Assembly (NCBI RefSeq): GCF_001984195.1
Contig: NZ_MTQN01000012.1
Span: forward strand, 992,001-1,056,000
Length of the DNA stretch: 64,000 nt
From: Kribbella sp. ALI-6-A
Lineage (GTDB): Bacteria > Actinomycetota > Actinomycetes > Propionibacteriales > Kribbellaceae
Direction of reading: 5' to 3'
Numbering within the stretch: the stretch's first letter is position 1; every line of letters begins with the position of its first letter. Below the pieces are notes generated by a model that had not been told where the DNA came from, did not search any database, and was given only the letters and a program-made list of their open reading frames with translations. Both the position numbers and the translations under genes were made by a program. Shown in pieces: positions 49,094 to 57,601 of this stretch.

Positions 49094-49623
49094 TGCATCT
49101 CAACCCTTACGGCGCCGACGCCGTGCTGCTGGCCGTGAACCTGGCCACGAACCCGCCCTCCACTCCGGAGGAGCTGGCCGCGCGCTGCGTGGAGAACAAG
49201 GTCGACAGCAGCCACGTCCGCGACGGTCTGGTCACCGAGGACGACCTCGCCGCCGTCCGGGTCGCGCTGGACGAGTGGCTCACTGTGGTCGACGCGACCG
49301 ACGAGCAGAAGCGGGTCGACCTGGTGAACGAGATGCTCGCCAAGTACACCGCGCACCCGCGCCTGACCAACCACGCCGGCACCGGGTGGCACATGCACTA
49401 CCGGCCCGAGGAGGTCCCGGTCGGCCGCCTGGTCGCAACCCTGATCAGCACCGGTACGGCGCTGCACCTGGCCGGCCGGGGCATCTCCCGGCTCGGCCGC
49501 TGCGCCACCGAGGGCTGCGGCAACGTGTACGCCGACCTCTCGCGTGGCGGTCGTCAGCGGTACTGCAGCCCGGCCTGCTCCAACCGCGACGCCGTCCGGC
49601 GGCACCGCGCCCGGACCGCCTGA
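49093..49623 (+). CDS. CGNR zinc-finger (ABATE domain) protein
   Basis: A 176-residue putative transcription factor. The N-terminal ABATE domain (residues about 1-125: AVLLAVNLATNPPSTPEELA, GWHMHYRPEEVP) precedes a C-terminal CGNR zinc finger with Cys137, Cys142, Cys158 and Cys162 (RCATEGCGNVYADLSRGGRQ, then RYCSPACSNRDAVRRHRA). The name-giving CGNR reads CSNR here. Stress-response regulation is suggested for the family. Translation is probably leaderless because the ATG overlaps a palindrome and a TGTAAT -10-like element. Confidence 0.87.
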   Translation: MHLNPYGADAVLLAVNLATNPPSTPEELAARCVENKVDSSHVRDGLVTEDDLAAVRVALDEWLTVVDATDEQKRVDLVNEMLAKYTAHPRLTNHAGTGWHMHYRPEEVPVGRLVATLISTGTALHLAGRGISRLGRCATEGCGNVYADLSRGGRQRYCSPACSNRDAVRRHRARTA

Positions 49624-49680
49624 CGGTCCGTTCGGCCGCTCCCTGGAGAACCGCGCCCACCCGCCTTCTAGGATGGGAAG

Positions 49681-50298
49681 ATGAGCGAGGAGAGCAGCAA
49701 CGAGGGCCAGCAAGTCCCGATGGCGGGGGCGCGGACCGAGGACGGCAAGATCCTGATCGTCGGCCCGGACGGGATGGCCGTCGAAGGGCCGCCGCGCGAC
49801 GCGAACGACGACAACGACGAGCCGAACGACGAACCACGCTCGGTGACCGAGCTGGTCGAGCAGCCGGCCAAGGTGATGCGAGTCGGGAACATGATCCGCC
49901 AGCTGCTCGAAGAGGTGAAGGCTGCGCCGCTCGACGAGGCGTCCCGGCAGCGGCTGAAGGCGATCCACGCGGCCTCGATCAAGGAGCTGGAGAGCGGCCT
50001 GGCGCCGGAGCTGGTCGAGGAGCTCGAGCGGCTGAGCCTCGACTTCGCCGACGACAGCACGCCGACCGAGGCCGAGCTGCGGATCGCGCAGGCTCAGCTG
50101 GTGGGCTGGCTGGAGGGCCTGTTCCACGGCATCCAGACGGCGTTGTTCGCCCAGCAGATGGCGGCCCGTCAGCAGCTCGAGCAGATGCGCCGCGCGCTGC
50201 CGGGCGGTCAGCAACTGCCCGAGGGCGGCCAGTTCCCGGGTGCGCCGCAGGCCAACGGCAACACCGACGGCCCGGGCAGCGGCGGGATGTACCTGTAG
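49681..50298 (+). CDS. bpa: Bacterial proteasome activator
   Basis: A 205-residue protein of the Bpa/PafE (DUF2587) family, an ATP-independent ring that opens the 20S proteasome gate. The helical core spans about residues 52-165 (VTELVEQPAKVMRVGNMIRQ, LSLDFADDSTPTEAELRIAQ). An acidic disordered N-terminus and a Gly/Pro/Gln-rich tail lead to the C-terminal GGMYL, a HbYX-type motif (hydrophobic-Tyr-X) that docks into the proteasome. Presence implies a proteasome-bearing actinobacterium. The proteasome genes are not in this window. Confidence 0.93.
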   Translation: MSEESSNEGQQVPMAGARTEDGKILIVGPDGMAVEGPPRDANDDNDEPNDEPRSVTELVEQPAKVMRVGNMIRQLLEEVKAAPLDEASRQRLKAIHAASIKELESGLAPELVEELERLSLDFADDSTPTEAELRIAQAQLVGWLEGLFHGIQTALFAQQMAARQQLEQMRRALPGGQQLPEGGQFPGAPQANGNTDGPGSGGMYL

Positions 50299-50302
50299 CA
50301 AG

Positions 50303-51106
50303 TCAGAGACTGAACAACTCCTCGAGGACGGTGGCGACACCGTCCTCGTCGTTTGCCGGGCAGACGTGGTCGACGACCGCGAGCACCTCGGGGTGCGCGT
50401 TGGCCACGCCGTACGACGTACCGGTCCAGGCGAGCATCGGCAGGTCGTTCAGCGAGTCGCCGAAGCTGATCGTCTCGGCGGCCGAAATTCCTTGTTCGGC
50501 GGCGAAATCGGCCAGCATCGCGGCCTTCGACACCCCGCTCGCGGCGATCTCCACCAGACCGGTTCCGCCGCTGTGGCTGGCGGCCACCCGCTCCCCCACG
50601 ATCGGCGTGATCCGCGCCAGCAACTCGTCGGAGTGCAGACTCCGGTGCCGGACCAGCAGCTTCGCGGCCGGCTCGGCGAGCAACTCGTCGAGCGCGGCGA
50701 TCAAGGTGTCGTCCGGCCGGGGCCAGCGGTTCAGGTAGTGCGGTTCCTGTCCGTAGCGGTTCGGTCGCTCAATGGCGAACTCGACCTCCGGCACCGCGTC
50801 GCGGATCGCCTGCGCCACCTCGAGCGCGACGGCCGGCGCGATCAGTCTGGTCCGAATCGCCTTGCGCTGTACGACGTCGTACAAAATGGCGCCGTTGGCA
50901 ACGATTGCGACGCCGTGCGCGCCGACCAGGTCGGACAGGTCGTGCAGCCAGCGCGGCGGCCGGGCGGTGACCATCACGAAGACGGCACCGGCCTCCTGGA
51001 TCGCGAGCACGGCCTGCTGGGTGCGGGGGGAGATGGTGGAGTCACTACGGACCAGCGTGCCGTCCAGATCGGTGGCTACCAGGCGGGGTGTTCTGCGGTC
51101 TGACAC
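50303..51106 (-). CDS. HAD-superfamily Cof-type hydrolase
   Basis: A 267-residue HAD phosphatase of the Cof/YbiV subfamily with a C2 cap. Motif I is LVATDLDGTLV, motif II FVMVTARPP, motif III/IV GISAAETISFGDSLNDLPML. It dephosphorylates sugar or nucleotide phosphates in the cytoplasm; the substrate is unknown. The GTG at 51106 gives VSDRRTPRLVATDLDG, a normal distance to motif I; an in-frame ATG at 51127 adds seven residues. Converges on bpa with 4 bp between. Confidence 0.87.
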   Translation of the reverse strand: MSDRRTPRLVATDLDGTLVRSDSTISPRTQQAVLAIQEAGAVFVMVTARPPRWLHDLSDLVGAHGVAIVANGAILYDVVQRKAIRTRLIAPAVALEVAQAIRDAVPEVEFAIERPNRYGQEPHYLNRWPRPDDTLIAALDELLAEPAAKLLVRHRSLHSDELLARITPIVGERVAASHSGGTGLVEIAASGVSKAAMLADFAAEQGISAAETISFGDSLNDLPMLAWTGTSYGVANAHPEVLAVVDHVCPANDEDGVATVLEELFSL

Positions 51107-51573
51107 CCGCCTACCGTAACGGTTCACGGAAATGCCCTTTACCCTCTCGCCGTCTCATCGCGCAACCACCTGGAGACCGTTTTCCGGGCAATCTGGTTCA
51201 CCATTGAACAACGTCACCAGACCGTTACGGCAGGATGCTGCAAAGGCAGCGAGTTCCCCTGCGCCGCAGGGTTTGCGCATGATTTCATGCGGAGGCTGGC
51301 GGGGAACCAGGGGCGGTTCGCGCGCGTCGTACGCCTTGTTCCGGATCATCGGATCCGGTCCGACCCACGCCGGAAGAACGTCGAAGAACTGGTGCGGAAT
51401 TGGGTGCAACCAAAACCGGATCGGTGGCGTCAAGAGTTATGGATCGGTGCGCCGTAGCGCCGGACAAACAGGGGTGGGTCGGCAATGAGTGTCGGTCCGT
51501 CAGCTAGTGGGCTCGGATGTTCGATCGGGATTCACCGCTCGTTCACACGGGTCCTGGAACTTGGGGAGCCACG
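51107..51573. other. Long intergenic region upstream of the WhiB-like gene
   Basis: About 470 bp with lower GC and no convincing gene. A 92-codon minus-strand frame (51155-51433) lacks normal third-position bias and motifs. It may be a long promoter/leader of the WhiB-like gene, as is common for wbl genes. CTGGT...ACCAG and other short inverted repeats are present near 51190-51226 but no clear riboswitch. Confidence 0.4.
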
Positions 51574-52206
51574 ATGACTGTCAACACCGCCAACCCACCG
51601 GGGACCCGGTCCGCCCGTGCGGCTGTCGACACATCTTCCATCATGGAAGGGGCCATGACCGGCTGCATCGCACGAACGGATATTTTCCAGCACCGCCTGC
51701 TGGAGGAGCCGCCGCCCGCGTCGGCGACCCGCCGGACCAGGGAGCGCTACGACCAGCTGGTCCGGGAAGCCAAGACGGTCTGCGCTTCCTGCCCGCTGTT
51801 CACCGACTGCCTGTACAGCGCGGTGGCCGAGCACGACGTCAGCGGCTTCGTCGCGGGAACCACCGCGGCACAACGCCGCTCCATGCGGAACCTGCTGGAC
51901 GTCGAGGTCCAGCCCGACGACTTCGACCAGCTCGCCGGGGCCCGCGGGACCCGGCGGCCGGTCAGCCACGAAGAGGTCCTGCGACTGCGGACCCAATACC
52001 CCAACGACAGCCTCGAGTCGCTGGCCATGCGCCTGGGATGCTCGCTGTCGACCGTGAAACGCCATCTGCGCAGGGCCCGGCGCGGTCAGAGCCCGGCCAC
52101 CAAGGCACCGCGACCCCGTCCGGAGGTCGACGCCGTCCTGGACGCGTTCGACGCCGTGGTGGACCAGGCCTGCCCGGCACCGCGCAGAACCACCCGCGTC
52201 GCCTGA
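51574..52206 (+). CDS. WhiB-family iron-sulfur protein fused to a C-terminal HTH
   Basis: A 210-residue protein. Residues 20-105 form a WhiB-like domain with four cysteines for a [4Fe-4S] cluster: Cys31 (GCIARTD), Cys70 and Cys73 (CASC) and Cys79 (DCL). The usual GVWGG turn is degenerate (SGFVAGTT). Residues about 130-172 form a helix-turn-helix (SLESLAMRLGCSLSTVKRHL) followed by basic residues, absent in classic WhiB. ATG 51574 has GGGGAG 6 bp upstream. It probably binds DNA in response to redox or nitric oxide. A terminator follows. Confidence 0.82.
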   Translation: MTVNTANPPGTRSARAAVDTSSIMEGAMTGCIARTDIFQHRLLEEPPPASATRRTRERYDQLVREAKTVCASCPLFTDCLYSAVAEHDVSGFVAGTTAAQRRSMRNLLDVEVQPDDFDQLAGARGTRRPVSHEEVLRLRTQYPNDSLESLAMRLGCSLSTVKRHLRRARRGQSPATKAPRPRPEVDAVLDAFDAVVDQACPAPRRTTRVA

Positions 52207-52244
52207 CCCGGCTTTCGGCCCGCCGGCGGACTGCCGGTCACAGC

Positions 52245-52287
52245 AAAGGCCCGGAAACCCCGCCACTGCAGGGATTCCGGGCCTTTT
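52245..52287 (+). terminator. Terminator after the WhiB-like gene
   Basis: 12-bp stem AAAGGCCCGGAA / TTCCGGGCCTTT with an 18-nt loop and a TTTT end. It lies between convergent genes. Confidence 0.88.
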
Positions 52288-52334
52288 GGTTGCCGCGGTG
52301 AACTATTTCGTCCAGCCGCAAAGGCTCGACGGCC

Positions 52335-53129
52335 TCAGAACCACCGGTTGAGCAGGGCGGCCACGCCGTCGTCCTGGACCGACTTGGTCACCTCGTCGGC
52401 CGCGGCCTTCACCTCGTCCGGCGCCGCACCCATCGCGACGCCGAGACCGGCGTACGTCAGCATCTCGATGTCGTTGCGGCCGTCGCCGACCGCGAGCAGG
52501 CCGGCCGGGTCGACGCCGAGCTTCGTCAGCGCCACCTTCAGGCCGGTGCTCTTGTCGACGCCTTCGGGTGCGATGTCCAGCCACGCGGTCCAGCCGACGA
52601 AGTAGCTGACCCCGTGCAGGCCCAGGCGTTCGGCGAGCTCGACGAAGTCGGCCTCCGAGGCCTCGGGGTCGCGGATGATCAACCGGGTCACCGGCTCCGG
52701 CGCCAGCTCGGCGTCGGACACCACCCGGATCGCGTCGCCGCCCAGATCGCCGTCCGGGAACGGCTCGGTCACCCGGTAGCCGCCGTCGTGCTCCTCGACC
52801 GCCATCCGCGCGTTCGGCGCGTGCTCGCGGACCGAGGCGATCACCGTCGCGGGATCGAACGTACGCTCGTCGACGACCTCGCCGTCCGGATAGCTCATCG
52901 TCCGCGCACCGTTGCTCACGACAACAAATCCGCGCTGCAGCCCGAGCACCTCGGCGACCGGCACGGTGGACATCCACGACCGGCCGGTGGCCAGGATCAC
53001 CGGCACCTGTGCCGCGGCCCGGCCGACGGCGTCGACCACCGCTTCGGAGATCCGTTCGTCGTGGTCGACCAGGGTGCCGTCGATGTCGAGGGCGACGGCC
53101 TGCGGCCGCCAGCCGTCGGCCGACGTCAT
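52335..53129 (-). CDS. HAD-superfamily Cof-type hydrolase
   Basis: A 264-residue HAD phosphatase with C2 cap, paralogous to the one at 50303. Motif I is AVALDIDGTLVDHDERIS, motif II VPVILATGRSW, motif IV LLAVGDGRNDIEMLTYAGLG. Its ATG overlaps the serS stop by 4 bp, so it is translated with seryl-tRNA synthetase; why a phosphatase is coupled to serS is not known, though the arrangement is seen in related actinobacteria (recollection, not checked). The open frame upstream of 53129 lies inside serS and is a shadow. Confidence 0.88.
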   Translation of the reverse strand: MTSADGWRPQAVALDIDGTLVDHDERISEAVVDAVGRAAAQVPVILATGRSWMSTVPVAEVLGLQRGFVVVSNGARTMSYPDGEVVDERTFDPATVIASVREHAPNARMAVEEHDGGYRVTEPFPDGDLGGDAIRVVSDAELAPEPVTRLIIRDPEASEADFVELAERLGLHGVSYFVGWTAWLDIAPEGVDKSTGLKVALTKLGVDPAGLLAVGDGRNDIEMLTYAGLGVAMGAAPDEVKAAADEVTKSVQDDGVAALLNRWF

Positions 53130-54400
53130 CCGCGAACCGGTTCGATGACCTCGCGGCCGCCGACGTACGGGCGCAGCGCCGCCGGGACCCGGACCGAGCC
53201 GTCGGGCAGCTGGTGCGTCTCGAGGATCGCGACGATCCACCGGGTGGTGGCCAGCGTGCCGTTCAGCGTCGCGACGTGACGGGTCTTGCCGTCGGCGTCG
53301 CGGTGCCGGATGTTCAGCCGGCGGGCCTGGTAGTCGGTGGTGTTGGACGTCGAGGTGAGCTCGCGGTAGGCGCCCTGGGTCGGCACCCACGCCTCGCAGT
53401 CGAACTTCCGGTACGCCGAAGCGCCCAGGTCACCGGTCGCGGTGTCGATCACCCGATAGGCCAGTTCCATCTTGTCGAGCATCTCCTTCTCCCAGCCCAG
53501 CAGCCGCTGGTGCTCGGCCTCGGCGTCCTCGAGGCTGCAGTAGGAGAACATCTCGACCTTGTCGAACTGGTGGACGCGGATGATCCCGCGGGTGTCCTTC
53601 CCGTACGAGCCGGCCTCGCGGCGGTAGCAGGACGACCAGCCGGCGTACCGCATCGGGCCGCCTGACAGGTCGATGATCTCGTCCATGTGGTACCCGGCCA
53701 GCGACACCTCCGACGTCCCGACCAGGTAGAGCTCGGGCTCCTCCAGGCGGTAGACGTCGTCGTGGGCGTTCAGGTAGCCGGTGCCGTCCATCACCTCGGG
53801 CTTGACCAGCGTCGGCGTGATCATCGGGGTGAAGCCGTACTCCACCGCCTGGTTGATCGCGAGCTGCAGCATGCCGAGCTGGAGCTGGGCGCCGACGCCC
53901 TTGAGGAAGTAGAACCGGGCGCCGGACACCTTCGCGCCGCGCTCCATGTCGATCGCGCCGAGCAGCTCACCGAGCTCCAGGTGGTCGCGCGGCTCGAAGC
54001 CCTCCGCGGCGAAGTCGCGCGGCTTGCCAATCTCCTCGACCACCACGTAGTCGTCCTCGCCGCCGACCGGAGCCTCGTCGGAGACCAGGTTGGGCAGCGC
54101 GCGGGACAGCTGGTCGAAGCGGCGCTCGGCCTCGTTCGCCGTCGCCTCCAGGGCCTTCACCTCGGCGGCCAGCGCCTTGGTCCGCTCCAGCAGCGCGGTC
54201 CGCTCGTCGCCCTTGGCCTGCGCGACCTGCTTGCCGAGCCCCTTCTGCTCGGCCCGCAGCGCCTCGAAGGCGGCGATCGACGATCGGCGCTCCCCGTCGG
54301 CCACCAGGATCTCGTCGACCCGGGCCGGACTCTCGCCGCGCTTGGTCAGGGCCGCACGGACGACATCGGGGTTCTCACGGAGCACTTTGGCATCGATCAC
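53126..54400 (-). CDS. serS: Seryl-tRNA synthetase
   Basis: A 424-residue class II aminoacyl-tRNA synthetase that charges tRNA-Ser. The N-terminal coiled-coil arm (residues about 30-100: RSSIAAFEALRAEQKGLGKQ) contacts the tRNA variable arm. Class II motif 2 is GWSSCYRREAGSYGKDTRGI and motif 3 is NGTLATTRWIVAILE. The ATG at 54400 lies 14 bp from the large hairpin at 54414-54571, so the serS promoter must be within or beyond that structure. It is coupled to a HAD phosphatase gene. Confidence 0.96.
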   Translation of the reverse strand: MIDAKVLRENPDVVRAALTKRGESPARVDEILVADGERRSSIAAFEALRAEQKGLGKQVAQAKGDERTALLERTKALAAEVKALEATANEAERRFDQLSRALPNLVSDEAPVGGEDDYVVVEEIGKPRDFAAEGFEPRDHLELGELLGAIDMERGAKVSGARFYFLKGVGAQLQLGMLQLAINQAVEYGFTPMITPTLVKPEVMDGTGYLNAHDDVYRLEEPELYLVGTSEVSLAGYHMDEIIDLSGGPMRYAGWSSCYRREAGSYGKDTRGIIRVHQFDKVEMFSYCSLEDAEAEHQRLLGWEKEMLDKMELAYRVIDTATGDLGASAYRKFDCEAWVPTQGAYRELTSTSNTTDYQARRLNIRHRDADGKTRHVATLNGTLATTRWIVAILETHQLPDGSVRVPAALRPYVGGREVIEPVRG

Positions 54401-54413
54401 ACGCTCAGGTTAA

Positions 54414-54571
54414 TGCCTGGTGTCCGGGAGCAGGTGTGCAGCTCCGGTGTCCAGGTGGGTGCATCGCAAGGCGGAGGAGGGGAGCGATGCGGAGCATCGT
54501 GACCCGACGACAACGCAGCGAGGTGCCCGCCTGGGCGCCGGAGATGTGCGCCTGGTCCCGGACACGAGGCA
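54414..54571 (+). ncRNA. 158-nt hairpin between serS and the PAP2-kinase gene
   Basis: Arms 54414-54467 and 54518-54571, each 54 nt, form 42 Watson-Crick pairs; eight further positions are G-U pairs if the plus strand is transcribed but A-C mismatches if the minus strand is, and four are mismatched. The 50-nt loop carries a small hairpin CGATGC-GGA-GCATCG (54485-54499) and a purine run. All eight transitions favour plus-strand RNA, arguing for a structured transcript reading away from serS. Could also be a palindromic mobile repeat. No family recognised. Confidence 0.5.
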
Positions 54572-54669
54572 TTTGTCGGGGCGTGTCATGAACGCGGAAT
54601 TTTATTCGGGATGATGAGCTTGCACCAGCCGGACGGTCGGTCGATTACGGAGGGGGTCACGGGCGGGCG

Positions 54670-56262
54670 ATGAACCACCATCCACCCAGTCACCTCGGCC
54701 GTGCGGTCACGGTCGTGCTGGGTGCGGTCCCGTTCATCGTGATCACGCTGCTGGTCTTCGGCGACTGGCCTCCGCTGCGCCGCTGGGACGAGTCGGTGGC
54801 GGCCCGCGCCGCGGCGTACGGCGCCACGCGGCCGGCCTGGGTGGACTTCTGGCAGGTGATGGGCGCGGTGATCCTGCCCTGGACCTGCCGGGCGATCGTC
54901 CTCGGCGTCGCGCTCTACCTGTGGCACCGCCGGGCCCGCCTGCTGACGGTCTGGCTGCTCGTCTCGGCGGGCGCCGAGCTGGGCCTGGTCCAGGCGGTCA
55001 AGCACACTTTCGACCGTTCCCGGCCGCTCGAGAGGCTGGTCGAGAACGACAGCTGGTCGTACGTGTCCGGCCACGCCACGGCCGCCTTCGTGATGGCCGG
55101 GGCACTCGGCGTGGTGCTGCCGTCGGTGCGCGGCTGGCGGCGCCGGTTCCGGTTCCTCGTACTGCTGCCGACGATCGCGGTCGTCCTGCTCGCCTCGGCG
55201 GACCGGATCTTCCTGAACGTGCACTACGTGTCCGACGTGCTCGGCGGATGGGCGCTCGGCCTGGCCATCCTGACCGCGACGTCGATCGGCTTCGGCCTGC
55301 GCCCGGGACTGCGCCGGCGCCGCCGTCGCACCAGTACGGCGGACGACCCCGGCCTGCCGCCGCCACGGGCCGCCGTGATCGTGAACCCGATCAAGGTCGG
55401 CGACGGCGTCGCGTTCCGGCGCAAGGTGAACCGCGCGCTGGCGATCCGGGGCTTCGACGACCCGCTGTGGCTGGAGACCCGCGAGGACGACGCGGGCAAC
55501 GCGATGGCCAAGCGCGCGATCGAGAACGAGTCCGACCTGGTCCTGGTGGCCGGCGGCGACGGCACGGTCCGGGTGGTCACCGCCGCGCTCGCCTACACCG
55601 CGACCCCGGTCGGGGTGATCCCGGCCGGCACCGGCAACCTGCTCGCCCGCAACCTGCACATCCCGCTCGACCTGGACGACGCGCTGGAGCGGATCCTGGA
55701 CGGCCGGGAGCGCCGGATCGACCTGGTCAAGGTGCACGGCGACGGGCTGGACACCGACCGGTTCGCGGTGATGGCCGGGCTCGGCCTGGACGCCGCGATC
55801 ATCACCGGGGCGCCGCCGATCCTGAAGGCGCAGCTCGGCTGGACGGCGTACCTGGTGTCGGCGGCCAAGAACATCAACCACCCGTCGGTGAAGGTCCGGA
55901 TCGCGCTGGACGACGAGGAGCCGATCGAGCGCCGGGTCCGGACCGTGGTGATCGGCAACGTCGGGATGCTGCAGGCGAACATCCCGCTGCTGCCCGACGC
56001 CCGGCCCGACGACGGCTTGATCGACGTCGTCGTGATCGCGCCGCGCCGGGTGACCCAGTGGCCGGTGCTGTTCTGGCGGGTGATGACCCGGACCAAGCGG
56101 ACCGACATGTACCTGGAGCGCTTCACCGGGCGGAAGGTGGAGATCACCGCCGCGGTCGACGTGCAGCGGCAGCTCGACGGTGACGGGATCGGGCCGGGCC
56201 GCTCGCTGTCCGCCGAGGTCGAGCCGGGAGCGCTCGTCGTACGGGTCCCGAAGCGGCGCTGA
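54670..56262 (+). CDS. PAP2 phosphatase fused to a diacylglycerol/lipid kinase domain
   Basis: A 530-residue two-domain enzyme. Residues 1-215 are a membrane PAP2 lipid phosphatase with the motifs KHTFDRSRP, SYVSGHATAAF and ADRIFLNVHYVSDVLGG. Residues about 232-530 are a soluble DAGK-catalytic domain (VIVNPIKVGDGVAFRR, VAGGDGTVRVVTAAL, PAGTGNLLARNL). One half removes and the other adds phosphate on lipids, so it may recycle undecaprenyl or diacylglycerol phosphates. ATG 54670 lies 99 bp after the large hairpin. Confidence 0.9.
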   Translation: MNHHPPSHLGRAVTVVLGAVPFIVITLLVFGDWPPLRRWDESVAARAAAYGATRPAWVDFWQVMGAVILPWTCRAIVLGVALYLWHRRARLLTVWLLVSAGAELGLVQAVKHTFDRSRPLERLVENDSWSYVSGHATAAFVMAGALGVVLPSVRGWRRRFRFLVLLPTIAVVLLASADRIFLNVHYVSDVLGGWALGLAILTATSIGFGLRPGLRRRRRRTSTADDPGLPPPRAAVIVNPIKVGDGVAFRRKVNRALAIRGFDDPLWLETREDDAGNAMAKRAIENESDLVLVAGGDGTVRVVTAALAYTATPVGVIPAGTGNLLARNLHIPLDLDDALERILDGRERRIDLVKVHGDGLDTDRFAVMAGLGLDAAIITGAPPILKAQLGWTAYLVSAAKNINHPSVKVRIALDDEEPIERRVRTVVIGNVGMLQANIPLLPDARPDDGLIDVVVIAPRRVTQWPVLFWRVMTRTKRTDMYLERFTGRKVEITAAVDVQRQLDGDGIGPGRSLSAEVEPGALVVRVPKRR

Positions 56263-56287
56263 GACCGCCGGGCCGGTGCAGCCGGGC

Positions 56288-56776
56288 TCAGGCCTGTGGC
56301 TCGGGCGTCTCCGGCGCGGCCTGCTTGCGCAGCGTCTCGAGGGCTTCCTCTTCCTCCGGCGACAGCTTGACCTCGCTCTCGAACGCCTTGACCTCCTTGG
56401 CGTAGGAGCGGGCGTCGTTGCGGCTGTTGATCGAGGTCAGGACGACGCCGTCGCCGTTGTCGTCCAGCAGCGCCACCGACCACGACATGCGGCCGCCCAT
56501 GTCACCGAAGGCGTCGTACCGGACGACGGCCAGGTGCTGCAGGTTCTGCCGTAGCTGGGTGCGGGCGTCCTGCAGTTCCTTGCCCAGCCGGCGCAGCTCG
56601 GCGCCGACCGTGCCCGGCTTGGGCTCCGGCAGCGGGGGCGGCTCCGGCATCGGCGGTGGCGCCAGTGGCGCCGCGTCCTTGCTCTGCCCACGCAGCGCCT
56701 GGACGGCGAACACGAGGGCGAGCACCGCCACGAAGAGTGCGGCGATCGCGAAGACACCGGCTAACGTCGAGGACAC
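56288..56776 (-). CDS. DUF4446 family protein
   Basis: A 162-residue single-span membrane protein: hydrophobic residues 7-27, a Pro-rich linker (APPPMPEPPPLPEPKPG), a short helix, and the conserved DUF4446 core VVRYDAFGDMGGRMSWSVAL, DDNGDGVVLTSINSRNDARS. Function is unknown in this widely conserved Gram-positive family. It converges on the PAP2-kinase gene with 25 bp between. Confidence 0.9.
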   Translation of the reverse strand: MSSTLAGVFAIAALFVAVLALVFAVQALRGQSKDAAPLAPPPMPEPPPLPEPKPGTVGAELRRLGKELQDARTQLRQNLQHLAVVRYDAFGDMGGRMSWSVALLDDNGDGVVLTSINSRNDARSYAKEVKAFESEVKLSPEEEEALETLRKQAAPETPEPQA

Positions 56777-56884
56777 GCTCGCAGCCTAACGGTTGAGTGG
56801 TGTGCCGGACGCTCTCCGTGTCCGCGTGGCTCAACCGGCGGCCTCGAATCGGCGGAACGCGGTGGGGCGACGTAGATTCGCAGC

Positions 56885-57601
56885 GTGACTCATCAGCCTG
56901 ATCCCGGACCTCTGCCCGGCGTGCACGATCTCGGTTACGCCCGGCTCGACACCGATCGACTGGAGCGCACCGGCGACGCCGAGGTGGTGTACGGCGCGGG
57001 CAAGACGCCGGCCCAGATCGTCGAACTGCTGCGCACCCTGCACGCCACCCACGACGGCCGCGCGGCGCTCGCGACCCGCCTGTCGCCGGAAGCCCAGGAG
57101 CTCGTCAGCTCCCAACTGCCCGACGCGGTCGTCGACCCGGTCGGCCGTACGGCGATGCTCGGCACGCTGCCGCCCGCGAGCGGCACGGTCGCCGTCGTCT
57201 CCGCCGGTACGTCGGACGCGCCGGTCGCCGCCGAAGCCGCGACGACGGCCCGGGTGTTCGGCGCCGGGGTCGACCTGATCACCGACGTCGGCGTGGCCGG
57301 GCTGCACCGGATCCTCGGGGTCCGCGAGCGGCTGGCGAACGCCGACTGCCTGATCGTGGTCGCGGGCATGGAAGGCGCGCTGCCGAGCGTGGTCGGTGGG
57401 CTGACCGGCGTACCGCTGGTCGCCGTACCGACGTCGGTGGGCTACGGGGCCTCCTTCGGTGGGGTCGCGGCGCTGCTCGGCATGCTCAACTCGTGCGCTC
57501 CGGGGGTGACGGTGGTGAACATCGACAACGGATTCGGAGCCGGGGTGTTCGCGGCCCGGGTCGCGCGGCGCGCGGCCCCGGCGGAGGTGAAGGCACCGTG
57601 A
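56885..57601 (+). CDS. larB: Nickel-pincer cofactor biosynthesis protein LarB
   Basis: A 238-residue LarB, which carboxylates and hydrolyses nicotinic acid adenine dinucleotide in the first step of the nickel-pincer nucleotide pathway. The C-terminal PurE-like domain shows VAVVSAGTSDAPVAAEAATT, VVAGMEGALPSVVGGL and PTSVGYGASFGGVAALLGML. The GTG at 56885 has no ribosome binding site; TAGATT 6 bp upstream could be a -10, so the message may be leaderless. The stop overlaps the larC start by 4 bp. Confidence 0.92.
   Translation: MTHQPDPGPLPGVHDLGYARLDTDRLERTGDAEVVYGAGKTPAQIVELLRTLHATHDGRAALATRLSPEAQELVSSQLPDAVVDPVGRTAMLGTLPPASGTVAVVSAGTSDAPVAAEAATTARVFGAGVDLITDVGVAGLHRILGVRERLANADCLIVVAGMEGALPSVVGGLTGVPLVAVPTSVGYGASFGGVAALLGMLNSCAPGVTVVNIDNGFGAGVFAARVARRAAPAEVKAP

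Noticed and set aside
51155..51433. 92-codon minus-strand gene upstream of whiB-like gene
   Set aside because: Third-position GC is low for this genome, there is no ribosome binding site and no recognisable motif.
54414..54571. T-box riboswitch for serS
   Set aside because: No T-box consensus or specifier-loop architecture is visible, and the base-pairing polarity fits the opposite strand.
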